Shown piece after piece: positions 1-13,339 of a DNA stretch of 64,000 bases. The notes beneath the pieces are model-generated. The model was not told the DNA's origin, did not search any database, and saw nothing but the letters and a program-made list of their open reading frames with translations. Location: assembly GCA_021824565.1 (NCBI GenBank), contig JAKAKL010000045.1, positions 1-64,000 of the forward strand. Direction: 5' to 3'. Numbering within the stretch: position 1 is the first letter of the stretch; every line of letters starts with the position of its first letter. Both the position numbers and the translations under genes were made by a program. Source of the DNA: Bacteroidota bacterium. Lineage in GTDB: Bacteria > Bacteroidota > Ignavibacteria > Ignavibacteriales > Ignavibacteriaceae.

Positions 1-1962
1 AAAGAAAAATGTCTTGAGCTTCTTTCACAATTTAAAACTCCGGCAATCATTTACACCTCATCGAGAAAAATGGCAGAAGAAGTTTCCGGGTTCTTAAATT
101 TAAATAGAATCCCGTGCGCTTTTTATCATGCCGGGATGAGTTCTTTTGAAAGGAAAAGAATTCATGAGGAATTTATTAATGATAGGAAAAAGGTTATCGC
201 CGCTACAAACGCCTTCGGAATGGGCATCGATAAAAGAGACATAAGGCTGATTATTCATTACAACACTCCTGGTTCAATCGAAAACTACTACCAGGAAATC
301 GGGCGCGCCGGAAGAGACGGAAAAACCTCTTTTATATTTCTTTTACACGATGATGAAGATATAAACATTCAAAACTTTTTCCTTGCAAATTCATTTCCTG
401 ATAAACAGGACATAGAAAATATTTATGACGCAATTTGTGATTACAATAAAATTCCTGTCGGTTATTATGACGGCAAAGAAATTCCTTTGAACCTTGAATA
501 TATTTCCGCAGTTGCAAAGAAAAAAATTTCAAATGGAATACTTCACTCTTCGTTGAGATTGCTAGAAGATGGAGGCTATATAAAGCTGGTTTCGGAATTT
601 GACAGAAAGCCTCAAATTCAATTTACCATTGACAAGAATAAACTTAAAAACTTTATAAAAAACACTTCCAATATTACACTTAGAGAACTTATTATTCATT
701 TGTTGAGAAATTACGGCGGAGAAATCTTTGTTAATAAAATAAAAATATCAAGCAGTGAATTATCTTCGCAGTTGAACATAAGTGAAACTGAAATTGAAGA
801 AGCTTTAATCGTTCTGGAAAATCTCGGATTTATTATTTATAAAAAAACATTTGCAAATGAAAACGCCGTTCTCATTACCCCTCGGGTAACAGCAAAGAAC
901 TTGCGTTTGGATTATAAAAAGTTAAATGAAAGCTATTTGCATCTGCAAAAGAAAATTGAAACTATGGTCGATTATGTTTTTACCAAAGACTGCAGGTTCA
1001 AATTTATTTTAAATTATTTCGGGGAAGATACATCATCCTACAGCTGCGGCAATTGCGATCATTGCAAGAACAGTAATTATTCGGCTGAATTGAACTCAAG
1101 TTATTTACGAGAAATTATTTTAAAAACTTTGTTTATGTTAAATGAGCCGAAAACAGAGAAAAAAATTATATCGATGCTAAGAGGAGAAAACAATGTTGAT
1201 TCTGATAATTCATTTTCAGCTTCTGGCTCGTGCAGCAATTATGCACAGGAAGAGTTGAAACAATCAATACACGAATTGCTTGCAAAAAACTTCATCGAGA
1301 AAAGCGAGGGCAGTAGAAAATTTTTGCGACTTACATCTTTTGGGAGAGACTTTTTGATTCAAAACGGAATTGTGGATGAAGAAAAGAACAAACCTCAGAA
1401 CTATGAAACAAATCTGGAATTATTTAATCTTCTAAGAGAAGTGAGAACGAAAGCTGCAAAAAAATTTTTACAAACATCGTATTTGATATGCCCGGACGAA
1501 GTCTTGCGGGAAGTTGCAAGACAGCGCCCCTCTTCAAGACACGAGTTGTTAAGAATTAACGGTTTTAATGAAAGAATGTTTAATAAAATCGGTCATGACT
1601 TTCTGGAAGTTCTTGCTGCATTTTCAAATATGAATAAAAATGATTCCCAGACCGAGCAAAGCAAAAAACAGTTGCCTGCAAACATAGCTGAAACTTTAAC
1701 TCTGCTAGAAAAAAAATATTCTCTTAAAGATATTTCTATAATGAGGCAGCTTTCAGAGTCTGTAATTTCAATGCAGATAGAAACAATTTTAGAATACGAT
1801 TCCACCATAGATATAAGCCATCTGTTCAGCGGCAATCAGAGTGTTTTAATTCTGAATGAAATAAGAAGCGGATTTATAGATTTAAAAGATTTGAAGAATA
1901 GATTGCCGAAAGAAATTTCTTATCCCTTAATAAGAATTGCTGTGGCAAAAGCAAGATTATAA
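1..1962 (+). CDS. recQ: ATP-dependent DNA helicase RecQ, 5' end cut by window
   Basis: The reading frame is open from base 1, so the N-terminal DEAD-box half with Walker A and B lies outside the window; about 653 residues are visible. It begins inside helicase domain 2 (AIIYTSSRK), followed by the motif V region ATNAFGMGIDK and motif VI QEIGRAGRDG. A RecQ zinc site follows near bases 990-1065 as a Cys and then a CGNCDHC cluster. After it come a winged-helix RQC region, an HRDC domain (about 1417-1620) and a C-terminal helix-turn-helix tail. RecQ unwinds recombination and stalled-fork intermediates in the 3'-5' direction. The stop codon overlaps the stop of the convergent lipoprotein gene by 6 bp. 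Family assignment is secure; only the N-terminus is unseen. Confidence 0.96.
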   Translation, partial: KEKCLELLSQFKTPAIIYTSSRKMAEEVSGFLNLNRIPCAFYHAGMSSFERKRIHEEFINDRKKVIAATNAFGMGIDKRDIRLIIHYNTPGSIENYYQEIGRAGRDGKTSFIFLLHDDEDINIQNFFLANSFPDKQDIENIYDAICDYNKIPVGYYDGKEIPLNLEYISAVAKKKISNGILHSSLRLLEDGGYIKLVSEFDRKPQIQFTIDKNKLKNFIKNTSNITLRELIIHLLRNYGGEIFVNKIKISSSELSSQLNISETEIEEALIVLENLGFIIYKKTFANENAVLITPRVTAKNLRLDYKKLNESYLHLQKKIETMVDYVFTKDCRFKFILNYFGEDTSSYSCGNCDHCKNSNYSAELNSSYLREIILKTLFMLNEPKTEKKIISMLRGENNVDSDNSFSASGSCSNYAQEELKQSIHELLAKNFIEKSEGSRKFLRLTSFGRDFLIQNGIVDEEKNKPQNYETNLELFNLLREVRTKAAKKFLQTSYLICPDEVLREVARQRPSSRHELLRINGFNERMFNKIGHDFLEVLAAFSNMNKNDSQTEQSKKQLPANIAETLTLLEKKYSLKDISIMRQLSESVISMQIETILEYDSTIDISHLFSGNQSVLILNEIRSGFIDLKDLKNRLPKEISYPLIRIAVAKARL

Positions 1963-2274
1963 TTTCTTTTGCTGCTTCTGCAAGTCCTCGACGTGCTTTG
2001 TAACCTTATCAAAAAAGCCTGTCCATCTTTTAGGATCAGCATTGTAATATGCAACTGTAGAGTCGTAAATCGCCTCGGTAACGTTATTCCTCGCAAGAAC
2101 AACGGACTTAAAATTTTGTTTGGAAGCAGGTGTTGATGAAGTGTCTTGCGCAAAAATCAGTTCAGCATAAACTTTAACAAACTTATCCTGGGGTAGAATT
2201 TTTTTTTCTGAGCAAGAAAATAGCAACAATGCTTGCAGAGAGGCTAAAAGAATTATTAGCAGCTTGAGTTTCAT
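1957..2274 (-). CDS. DUF4296-type small lipoprotein
   Basis: This 105-residue protein starts with a lipoprotein signal: a charged MKLK, a leucine-rich stretch, then LLFSC, a lipobox with Cys at about residue 21. The mature part (PQDKFVKVYAELIFAQD, later NVTEAIYDSTVAYYNADPKRW) matches the pattern I remember for DUF4296 lipoproteins of the Bacteroidota, whose function is unknown. It should sit in the inner leaflet of the outer membrane or in the periplasm. It is separated by only 4 bp from the upstream rhomboid gene and is probably cotranscribed with it. Its stop overlaps that of recQ. Lipoprotein status is well supported; the family name is from memory. Confidence 0.75.
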   Translation of the reverse strand: MKLKLLIILLASLQALLLFSCSEKKILPQDKFVKVYAELIFAQDTSSTPASKQNFKSVVLARNNVTEAIYDSTVAYYNADPKRWTGFFDKVTKHVEDLQKQQKKL

Positions 2275-2278
2275 AAGT

Positions 2279-3208
2279 TTATTTCATTTTCTTACTTGCT
2301 TCAAAAAGAATACGCTTCTCGCGGTCGGTTAAGTTCTGATAACCTGATCGGCTTATCTTATCAAGTATCTCATCAATATCTTTTTGAGTTACGTTAATAT
2401 CTTTATTGTCGTCCACTTCATAATAATTCGCGTCTTCAATTTCGCCGTCATTTTTCTTAAATGGATTTGAAGGCTTACTAAATGAGTTGAAAATATTTCC
2501 TTTGCTTGATGAAGAATTGCCGAACGGGTTCCTTGCAATTGCCGAACGCTTATCAATCATTACATAAATAAATCCTGCCAACGCACCGCCTAAATGCGCA
2601 AGATGAGCAATATTGCCGCCTCCAGTATCGGCAAAATATAATTCCATTAAAATATAAAGAGGGATTAAGTACTTCGCCTTAATAGGGAGAAGGAAATAAA
2701 TGAAAATATATCTATCAGGAAATAACATAGCAAAAGCTACGAGCACTCCGAAGATGGCTCCTGAAGCGCCTATTGTAGGTGCGAGCGCTTCGCCGAAAAG
2801 CGGCGGCAGAAATAATTGGAAAATACCTGCAACTATGCCGCATAGTAAATAAAAATAAATAAACTTTCTTGAGCCGAAAAAATATTCTACCTCAACACCG
2901 AACATCCATAGTGCCAACATATTGAAGAATATATGTGTGAAGCCGCCGTGCATAAATTGATAAGTTATTAACTGCCACGGATAAAAATGCCATACCATGC
3001 CGTCAACAGGCATAAAGCCTTGCAGCGGAATTAAAGCAAAATATTTGGTCAAGATATCAGCAAAGGATAAGCCTGTGCTTGTAACAATTTGCTGCCCGAT
3101 AAGCTGGAATAAAAACACAACTCCATTTATAATGAGTAAATTTTTTATTACCGGAGGGAACAAAGAAAAACTGCCGAAGCCTCTTGGTCTATAATAATTA
3201 TCAGTCAC
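2279..3208 (-). CDS. Rhomboid-family intramembrane serine protease
   Basis: This 309-residue multi-pass membrane protein carries the rhomboid catalytic signatures: HGGFTHIFFNMLALWMFG (about 87-104), GASGAIFG with the nucleophile Ser149, and AHLGGALAGF with His205. Rhomboids cleave transmembrane helices inside the lipid bilayer. After the last membrane helix there is a soluble, charged tail of about 90 residues. It ends in an alpha-helical segment (DIDEILDKISRSGYQNLTDREKRILFEA) of a kind often attached to rhomboids in Bacteroidota. The substrate is unknown. The gene lies 57 bp downstream of pgk on the same strand and directly precedes the lipoprotein gene. Confidence 0.93.
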   Translation of the reverse strand: MTDNYYRPRGFGSFSLFPPVIKNLLIINGVVFLFQLIGQQIVTSTGLSFADILTKYFALIPLQGFMPVDGMVWHFYPWQLITYQFMHGGFTHIFFNMLALWMFGVEVEYFFGSRKFIYFYLLCGIVAGIFQLFLPPLFGEALAPTIGASGAIFGVLVAFAMLFPDRYIFIYFLLPIKAKYLIPLYILMELYFADTGGGNIAHLAHLGGALAGFIYVMIDKRSAIARNPFGNSSSSKGNIFNSFSKPSNPFKKNDGEIEDANYYEVDDNKDINVTQKDIDEILDKISRSGYQNLTDREKRILFEASKKMK

Positions 3209-3264
3209 TAATCAAATCCTTAAATATATTTTCAATTGTTTCAAACCATATTTTAAGTGCAATA

Positions 3265-4461
3265 CTAAGCTTCGCTCAACGCAACAACGCCTGGAAGAAT
3301 TTTACCTTCGAGGAATTCTAAAGAAGCTCCGCCGCCAGTTGAAACGTGCGACACTTTATCATCCAGACCAGCTTTTGAAATAGCAGCCGCAGAATCTCCT
3401 CCTCCTACAATAGTTACAGCGCCCTTCGCTGTAGCTTCTACCAAAGCTTCTGCAATTGCATTTGTTCCTCTGGCAAAATTATCCATTTCAAATACGCCCA
3501 TTGGACCATTCCATACAACGGTTTTAGATTTTAGTAACTCGTTCCTAAAAAGTTCAATCGTTTTTGGTCCAATATCAAGTCCCATTTTTTCTGAAGGAAT
3601 TTCGTCTATACTTACAGCTTTTGAAGGTGAGTCATTTTTAAATTCATACGCAACAACTACATCCACCGGGAGCAAAAATTTTACTTTGGACTCGCCGATC
3701 TTTTCGAGTAGTTCCTTTGCCATTCCAAGCTTTTCTTCTTCCAGAAGTGACTTTCCAATTTCTTTTCCTTGCGCTTTAAAAAATGTATAAGCCATTCCGC
3801 CGCCAATAATCATTGTGTCAACTTTATCAAGAAGATTTTGGATTACATCAATCTTGCCGGATATTTTCGCTCCACCTAAAATTGCACAGTACGGTCTTAC
3901 CGGATTGGAGATGGCGCTTCCCAAATAATCAAGTTCTTTCTGCATCAAATAGCCGGACGCGTTCAGCTTAATATATTTTGTAACACCTTCAGTCGATGCG
4001 TGGGCGCGATGTGCGCTTCCAAAGGCGTCATTAACATAAACATCTCCTAGTTCAGCCAGCTTTTTTGAAAACTCAGGATCATTTTTTTCTTCTTCTTCAT
4101 GAAATCTTAAATTCTCAAGCAGTAAGACGTCTCCAGGCATCATTTTGTTTACTAATTTTTTTACTTCATCACCGACACAATCCGGAGCCAGTTTGACTTC
4201 TTTACCAAGCAGTTCGCTTAATTTTATAGCAACCGGTTTGAGGCTGTATTTAGGATTTACTTTTCCCTTAGGTCTTCCAAGATGGCTCATCAAAATTGCT
4301 TTGCCGCCGTCAGAAATTATTTTTTTTATTGTCGGTAAGGAAGATGAGATTCTTCTATCGTCAGTGATGTTTAGATTTTCATCTAATGGCACATTGAAAT
4401 CTACACGCACCAAGACTTTTTTATCTTTTAAATTTAAATTTTCAATCGAAAGCTTTTTCAT
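3265..4461 (-). CDS. pgk: Phosphoglycerate kinase
   Basis: This 398-residue protein has normal family length. It converts 1,3-bisphosphoglycerate plus ADP to 3-phosphoglycerate plus ATP in glycolysis. Visible signatures are the substrate-binding [11 protein letters not shown] (18-28), [21 protein letters not shown], the AHRAHAST loop, the hinge region [12 protein letters not shown], and the C-terminal nucleotide site VGGGDSAAA followed by [13 protein letters not shown]. It lies 97 bp downstream of gap on the same strand. A strong terminator sits between the two genes, so pgk probably depends on read-through or its own promoter in that gap. Confidence 0.98.
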   Translation of the reverse strand: MKKLSIENLNLKDKKVLVRVDFNVPLDENLNITDDRRISSSLPTIKKIISDGGKAILMSHLGRPKGKVNPKYSLKPVAIKLSELLGKEVKLAPDCVGDEVKKLVNKMMPGDVLLLENLRFHEEEEKNDPEFSKKLAELGDVYVNDAFGSAHRAHASTEGVTKYIKLNASGYLMQKELDYLGSAISNPVRPYCAILGGAKISGKIDVIQNLLDKVDTMIIGGGMAYTFFKAQGKEIGKSLLEEEKLGMAKELLEKIGESKVKFLLPVDVVVAYEFKNDSPSKAVSIDEIPSEKMGLDIGPKTIELFRNELLKSKTVVWNGPMGVFEMDNFARGTNAIAEALVEATAKGAVTIVGGGDSAAAISKAGLDDKVSHVSTGGGASLEFLEGKILPGVVALSEA

Positions 4462-4516
4462 AATAAAACCCGCTTATTAAAGTTTATTTTAAAATAATTT
4501 GAAATAGAAATAAGAA

Positions 4517-4546
4517 ACAAAAAAGGCGAAGTTTGCACTCCGCCTT
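4517..4546 (-). terminator. Rho-independent terminator after gap
   Basis: Read on the minus strand, AAGGCGGAGT and ACTTCGCCTT form a 10-bp stem (one G-T wobble) closed by a GCAA tetraloop, followed at once by a run of T. It begins about 11 bp past the gap stop codon and ends about 55 bp before the pgk start. It should therefore stop or attenuate transcription between the two glycolytic genes. Confidence 0.85.
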
Positions 4547-4557
4547 TACCATAAATG

Positions 4558-5769
<1,212 letters not shown>

Positions 5770-5779
5770 TTAAAAAACT

Positions 5780-6448
5780 TTATTCGACTTTTTTCTTTTT
5801 TAAATTCTTTCTAATAGCAATCTTTTCTTTTGAAACATTTATTAGCCAATAAGCGGAAATATTTTTTGAGACATCGGAAATTTTCCATTTGTTAATCTGG
5901 TTTTTTGAATTATCCGGATTATTAGGCATAACATCTCTAACCATGAGTTCTTTAATTACCGGACCGTAATAACCTGGCAAAAAACCCACCGCAGTGATAA
6001 CTATCGGTCGCACACTATCAGCATTAATTGAATCTGCGAAAATAACAGGACTGCTATTCTTTAATTCCTTTAATAAAAGTTCGGGCGAAGGACTTCCATA
6101 AACAAGTTTGATGTGAAAGAAATATCTATCCTTATTATAATGAATTACCCAGCCGTTCAATCGTGACGTAATATTTTTAAATTCTTTATCCCATTTAGGA
6201 AGATTATCATAAGGATTATGCACTCCAAAAGATCTCTTAATTATGTCTTCCTGTGAGACTCTTGCGCCGTAATAATTCAGAACTAATTGTACATTAGCAG
6301 CCCAGCACCATTCGGGATTCTGTTGTTCGGAATATATCGGAGTAATGTATTCTCTTTCTATTCCCGAATAAACAAGCTGGCTCAGTCCTTCTGCCTGCAT
6401 GAAAAAGCAAAACGATAGAAACATTAAAATAATACCGCTGGATTTCAT
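5780..6448 (-). CDS. Secreted papain-like cysteine protease-fold protein, possibly inactive
   Basis: This 222-residue protein has a likely signal peptide (residues 1-23, ending near AEGLSQ). NPEWCWAANVQLVLNYYG (44-61) is the nucleophile motif of the papain-like C39_2/AvrRpt2 group, with Cys48 and an upstream Gln43 as oxyanion-hole candidate. In relatives the second catalytic residue is a His in a GHAVVITAV-type strand. Here the corresponding stretch reads RPIVITAVGF, with Arg where His is expected. The later RDVMPNN may correspond to the usual DPWP turn. It may be a binding protein or pseudo-protease rather than a working peptidase. The start has GAGGTAAAT upstream. The gene stands alone between gap and a divergent T9SS gene. 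Confidence 0.7.
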   Translation of the reverse strand: MKSSGIILMFLSFCFFMQAEGLSQLVYSGIEREYITPIYSEQQNPEWCWAANVQLVLNYYGARVSQEDIIKRSFGVHNPYDNLPKWDKEFKNITSRLNGWVIHYNKDRYFFHIKLVYGSPSPELLLKELKNSSPVIFADSINADSVRPIVITAVGFLPGYYGPVIKELMVRDVMPNNPDNSKNQINKWKISDVSKNISAYWLINVSKEKIAIRKNLKKKKVE

Positions 6449-6673
6449 ATTTACCTCTGTAATGTTAATGCAAAATAAATAAAAAAACTTTTAATTCAAT
6501 TATAAAATATTTATAATTTTATTGCTACGTGCTTAAAGTCTTATTGCTTATATCAATAGTTGCCTATGTATATTATAATTAGATATGATTTAACTTGACT
6601 ATTTTTTTTTTTATCGCTAACATTTCCATTCAATTGCAGAAAAACTTTTTTAAATATTTTTGAAAGGCACCTA

Positions 6674-9313
6674 ATGAAAAAATCATTACTACTTTTTTTA
6701 GCAGTTTTGTTTATTAGTTTCGGTTATTTACTTCAAAACCAAAGCGTAAAGACATTGACTGTATTTAAGAAAAAACCAATGGAAGCTACTCAGGGCGACC
6801 GGGACAATCCATACGCAGCAATAGAATATAGATACAAAATGATAGTGGGTAATAAAAACTCTTTTGATCCCCTTTCACGCTCGAGAGCAATTAGCTACAC
6901 GAAAAAATATTTAATGAGCAAGCATGGATTTGACAATTCGCAATTAATATCAGGATGGAGTGATGTTGGTCCAGGAAACATTGGCGGAAGAATAAGATCG
7001 ATTCTTGTAAGACCTACAAATCCGAATGAAATATTAATTGGAGCTGTAGCAGGAGGAATCTGGAAATCGACAGACGGCGGATTATCTTGGTCGCCTAAAA
7101 CAGATCAAGATAATCCCATAGCAATTGGCTCCATGGCAAATAACGGAGATACAGTTTATGCCGGCACTGGTGAAGGCTGGCTTAATATTGATGCCGTTTA
7201 CGGCGGTGGAATTTATAAATCAACTGATTTTGGTAATACTTGGACTTTACTGCCGTCGACTATAGGAAATAATGTTTGGAACTTTAGAAACATTACAAAA
7301 ATCTCTATTGACCCTAGCAACAACATATACGCTACTACTTATGCTTATAATTATAAAGACAATGTTGGAGGATATTATACTTACGGCGGTCTCTATAAAT
7401 CAAGTGATGGCGGCACATCATGGACTAAAATATCTACTACTGCAGTTACAAATTATTACGCCTCATGCGATGTTATTGCCGTAAGTTCAACTAATGTTTT
7501 GATGGCAACCAGAGGTTATTCTCCAAACTGGGGAGGAATTTTTCAGACAACGGATGGAGGCACAACATGGAATCAACTTACCAGCGGGCTGCCTACAAGC
7601 AATTACGGTAGAATAGCAATGACACAAGATCCTTCTCATCCAAATACTATTTATGCTGTATTTGAGTCTACAAATACAAAATCGACTGGCGACGCTGGGT
7701 TAAAAGGGATATATAAGTCAACAGACGGCGGTTCAAATTGGGCTGCTTTAACAAAGCCTGGCAAGATTGTATCAACCGGTAATCTATCCTACCTTGGAAC
7801 ACAAGGCTGGTATGGTAACGTTATTGCCATAGATCCAAACAATTCAAATAATATTGTTGTCGGCGGTGTTGATATGATGGGCTCGAATGACGGCGGATCT
7901 ACCTGGTCGCAAATGACTTACTGGGATCAATATTTTGGATCGCCGGTAGTGCATGCCGACCACCATGCTATATGCTTTGTCAAATCTCAGCCAAATACAC
8001 TCTATGATGGCGATGACGGAGGAATTTATAAATCAACTGACGGCGGATCTACCTGGATGGCATTAAATAACAACTTAGAGATTACACAGTTTTACGGCGG
8101 TGCTGTTTATCCTACAGGCAATATTTACTACGGCGGCGCACAAGATAACGGTCATCTGAAATATAATGGAACAGGAACAAGTTGGACTGAAGTTGTTGGC
8201 GGGGACGGCGGCTACGCCGCTATCAGCCAGGTAAACTCAAACGTTGCGTTCGAGGAATATACTAATCTTCAAATCAGCAGAACCGCAGATGGAGGAACAA
8301 ATTGGACTGATGTTGCTGCAGCTACTGGTTTAACAGACGCCGGCGATGGAAATTCTACTTTGTTTATCTCACCATATTCACTGGATCCTGAAAATTCTAA
8401 TGTCATCATTGCCGGATCAAACAGAGTATGGATTTCATTTAATCTGGCTAATAAATGGACTGATTCCAGTTCAGTCCTTGATACTTCTATGGGCGATTTA
8501 AGCGCTGTAACTATCGTTAACGCCGCATCGCCTTATCTTGCTTTTGCAGGAACTGAAAACGGTATGATATTTAAAGCCAACGTTACAGGCGGTGGAGAAA
8601 CATGGACTAGCATTACTCCTCCAAATAATAACGGCGCTTATGTTAGAAGAATTGTGGTTGACCTGAATAATAAACAAAATATTTACGCATGCTATTCTGG
8701 TTATAATGACGACGGAAAATTTCCTACACGCCATATTTTCTTTTCCAGCGACCAGGGCAACACATGGAATGATATTTCAGGAGATCTTCCCGATGTACCA
8801 GTACATTCGCTTGTAATTGATCCGAGTAATTCACAAGTGTTATATATCGGCACGGAGACGGGTGTTTATCAAACAACCAATCACGGCGTTAACTGGACAA
8901 ACGTGAGCGGAAACGGAATGCCGAATTATGTTCCAGTCGACGAATTAGTTTTACAAACCGGAACCAATCAATTATTTGCCTTCACACATGGAAGAAGTGT
9001 ATTTGTTACTTCGATCCCGACAAGTGTAGTTGAGAAAAATAAATTGCCGTCACAATACTCGTTATCTCAGAATTATCCAAATCCTTTTAATCCTTCAACC
9101 ACCATAGATTATTCCTTGCCGCGTGAAACGCAAGTTATGCTGCAATTATATGATGCCGCCGGAAGAGAAATAAAAACATTGGTAAATCAAGTTCAGCAGA
9201 GTGGAATTCACCACATAGTAGTTGATGCAGCTTCTTTTGCCAGTGGAATTTATTTTTATAAAATAACGGCGGGCAGTTTTGTTGAGACAAAGAAAATGGT
9301 TTTGCTTAAATAA
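6674..9313 (+). CDS. Secreted BNR/sortilin-like beta-propeller protein with T9SS sorting tail
   Basis: This 879-residue exported protein has an N-terminal hydrophobic signal (residues 4-20). The body contains many Asp-box/BNR repeats of the form KSTDGGxxW: GGIWKSTDGGLSW, GGIYKSTDFGNTW, GIFQTTDGGTTW, GIYKSTDGGSNW and others. These form one or two beta-propellers of the sialidase, sortilin or Ycf48 type. The last 80 residues are a type IX secretion C-terminal domain: LSQNYPNPFNPSTTIDYSLP, then LYDAAGREIKTLV, ASGIYFYKI and a final KKMVLLK. It should be carried across the outer membrane by the T9SS and released or anchored at the surface. No catalytic residues can be assigned, so glycosidase activity is not implied. 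Confidence 0.9.
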   Translation: MKKSLLLFLAVLFISFGYLLQNQSVKTLTVFKKKPMEATQGDRDNPYAAIEYRYKMIVGNKNSFDPLSRSRAISYTKKYLMSKHGFDNSQLISGWSDVGPGNIGGRIRSILVRPTNPNEILIGAVAGGIWKSTDGGLSWSPKTDQDNPIAIGSMANNGDTVYAGTGEGWLNIDAVYGGGIYKSTDFGNTWTLLPSTIGNNVWNFRNITKISIDPSNNIYATTYAYNYKDNVGGYYTYGGLYKSSDGGTSWTKISTTAVTNYYASCDVIAVSSTNVLMATRGYSPNWGGIFQTTDGGTTWNQLTSGLPTSNYGRIAMTQDPSHPNTIYAVFESTNTKSTGDAGLKGIYKSTDGGSNWAALTKPGKIVSTGNLSYLGTQGWYGNVIAIDPNNSNNIVVGGVDMMGSNDGGSTWSQMTYWDQYFGSPVVHADHHAICFVKSQPNTLYDGDDGGIYKSTDGGSTWMALNNNLEITQFYGGAVYPTGNIYYGGAQDNGHLKYNGTGTSWTEVVGGDGGYAAISQVNSNVAFEEYTNLQISRTADGGTNWTDVAAATGLTDAGDGNSTLFISPYSLDPENSNVIIAGSNRVWISFNLANKWTDSSSVLDTSMGDLSAVTIVNAASPYLAFAGTENGMIFKANVTGGGETWTSITPPNNNGAYVRRIVVDLNNKQNIYACYSGYNDDGKFPTRHIFFSSDQGNTWNDISGDLPDVPVHSLVIDPSNSQVLYIGTETGVYQTTNHGVNWTNVSGNGMPNYVPVDELVLQTGTNQLFAFTHGRSVFVTSIPTSVVEKNKLPSQYSLSQNYPNPFNPSTTIDYSLPRETQVMLQLYDAAGREIKTLVNQVQQSGIHHIVVDAASFASGIYFYKITAGSFVETKKMVLLK

Positions 9314-9332
9314 TTATCTGATACATATTCTT

Positions 9333-9375
9333 GAACTTGATCTTCAACATAACAATAAAGCTGAAGATCAAGTTC
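9333..9375. terminator. Perfect 14-bp inverted repeat between convergent genes
   Basis: GAACTTGATCTTCA (9333-9346) and TGAAGATCAAGTTC (9362-9375) pair perfectly around a 15-nt loop. It lies 20 bp after the T9SS gene stop and 24 bp before the end of the convergent small gene. A bidirectional transcription barrier is the natural role, although there is no clear U-run on either side. Confidence 0.6.
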
Positions 9376-9398
9376 GGGATAAGATTAGTTGTATACTT

Positions 9399-9776
9399 TT
9401 ATATTGGTCTTTGCACTACGCAATAAACTCTTTCTTGGGGGAGGAACTTATAATAAACACCGCCAAAGAAAAAATATTTTGTTCTTCTAATGCGAACCGC
9501 TTTGTATCCGAGAGGGAGTACTGCAATTCGCGCTCCAATAGGCGCAACAACAGCTACAAACCCAATATGTCTTCGCTCGTAAAAAATTCCATTTCTAAAA
9601 AAGTAATGTTTGTTACTCACAATTACTTCTTTATAGTTTACCGGCTGACGCACAACTACTCTTTCTCGCACTCTTGCGCCGCGATGTCTTTCAATTCCTC
9701 TGGTTTGTGCGCTTGATGTTGATACCAGTGCAATCATTAAAGCAATTATTATAATCAAAGCATTTAGATATTTCAT
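9399..9776 (-). CDS. Small secreted basic protein of unknown function
   Basis: The start is taken at the ATG at 9776 because GGAG lies 6 bp upstream; a GTG at 9788 is an alternative. The 125-residue product has a signal peptide (MKYLNALIIIIALMIALVS, cleavage near TSSAQ). It is followed by an Arg-rich stretch (GIERHRGARVRERVVVRQP) and then two similar beta-hairpin units, KHYFFRNGIFYERR and TKYFFFGGVYYKFL, separated by VAPIGARIAVLPLGYKAV. That arrangement resembles DUF6515-type periplasmic or surface proteins with a YYY-PGxxV-LP pattern, but I do not claim the family firmly. It is convergent with the T9SS gene. Confidence 0.7.
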   Translation of the reverse strand: MKYLNALIIIIALMIALVSTSSAQTRGIERHRGARVRERVVVRQPVNYKEVIVSNKHYFFRNGIFYERRHIGFVAVVAPIGARIAVLPLGYKAVRIRRTKYFFFGGVYYKFLPQERVYCVVQRPI

Positions 9777-9976
9777 TTTAATCTCCACATGTAATATTTT
9801 TTATTTATATGACATTGTTAACCTAAAGATGGTTTAATAGAACAATTTATAATATAATGTCGAATTAGAAGTTTATTAGCAAAAAGTTATTTTTTCAAGA
9901 ATGAATTCAATGTCAATTTTTCGGTGGAAATCTTTTTTATAATTTATCATGTTTGTGAAAAAATTAGGATGATAAT

Positions 9977-12726
<2,750 letters not shown>

Positions 12727-12810
12727 TTAAGATTCAATTTATGAATTAGCTCAATTGGAAAAAAGATTCATTAAATTTAAGGAGAATAAAAAAGACTTTT
12801 AGGAAATATC

Positions 12811-13086
12811 ATGTATTACATTTTATTTTATAAAACCGTTGAAAACTATATTGAAAAGCGAAAGCCATTTAGAGAAGCTCATCTTAATTATGCATCGCAG
12901 GCAAATAAACGCGGCGAATTAATTTTAGCAGGCGCGCTTTCTGATCCCGCAGATCAAGCTGTACTAATTTTCAAAACAGGTTCAAAAAAGCAGGCAGAAG
13001 ATTTCGCTAAAAATGATCCGTATGTTTTAAATGGCGTTGTTATGGAATGGAAAGTAAGACCATGGACAGTTGTAATTGGCGGGTGA
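12811..13086 (+). CDS. YciI-like (YCII domain) protein
   Basis: This 91-residue ferredoxin-fold protein shows the YCII family pattern. MYYILFYKTVENYIEKRKPFREAHLNYA has the conserved Arg-x-x-His near the first helix. It is followed by GELILAGALSDPADQAVLIF, then AEDFAKNDPYVLNGVVMEWKVRPW. Family members are small, often dimeric proteins with a His-Asp pair proposed to be catalytic, but their reactions are mostly unknown. The gene stands alone, 160 bp from the divergent ABC-F gene. Function beyond family membership cannot be inferred. Confidence 0.87.
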   Translation: MYYILFYKTVENYIEKRKPFREAHLNYASQANKRGELILAGALSDPADQAVLIFKTGSKKQAEDFAKNDPYVLNGVVMEWKVRPWTVVIGG

Positions 13087-13339
13087 AAATAATATTATTT
13101 CACTAATAGAGCCCTAAGTAATCAAGGGAAATGACATTAAAAAATTTTTGCATGTTTCCTTATTACACAACAAAAAATAGTTATTGATTACGTTATATCC
13201 ACACCTTTCTACAAATAGTCTAGCGCAAGTAATACACTTCTGTTTTACAATCTTTCTACAAACTTTCTGATGGCATAAGTATTGTCAAAATATCTGTTAA
13301 CAATAATAAATAATTTCATTAACCATCACGGAGGTTTTT

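Noticed and set aside
9279-9716. 145-codon plus-strand frame
   Set aside because: It is antisense to the small secreted protein, overlaps the T9SS gene end, and its composition is not protein-like.
13083-13103. AT-rich imperfect palindrome at the yciI stop
   Set aside because: The stem is made mostly of A-T pairs with unpaired central bases and lacks a T-run. Not strong enough to call a terminator.
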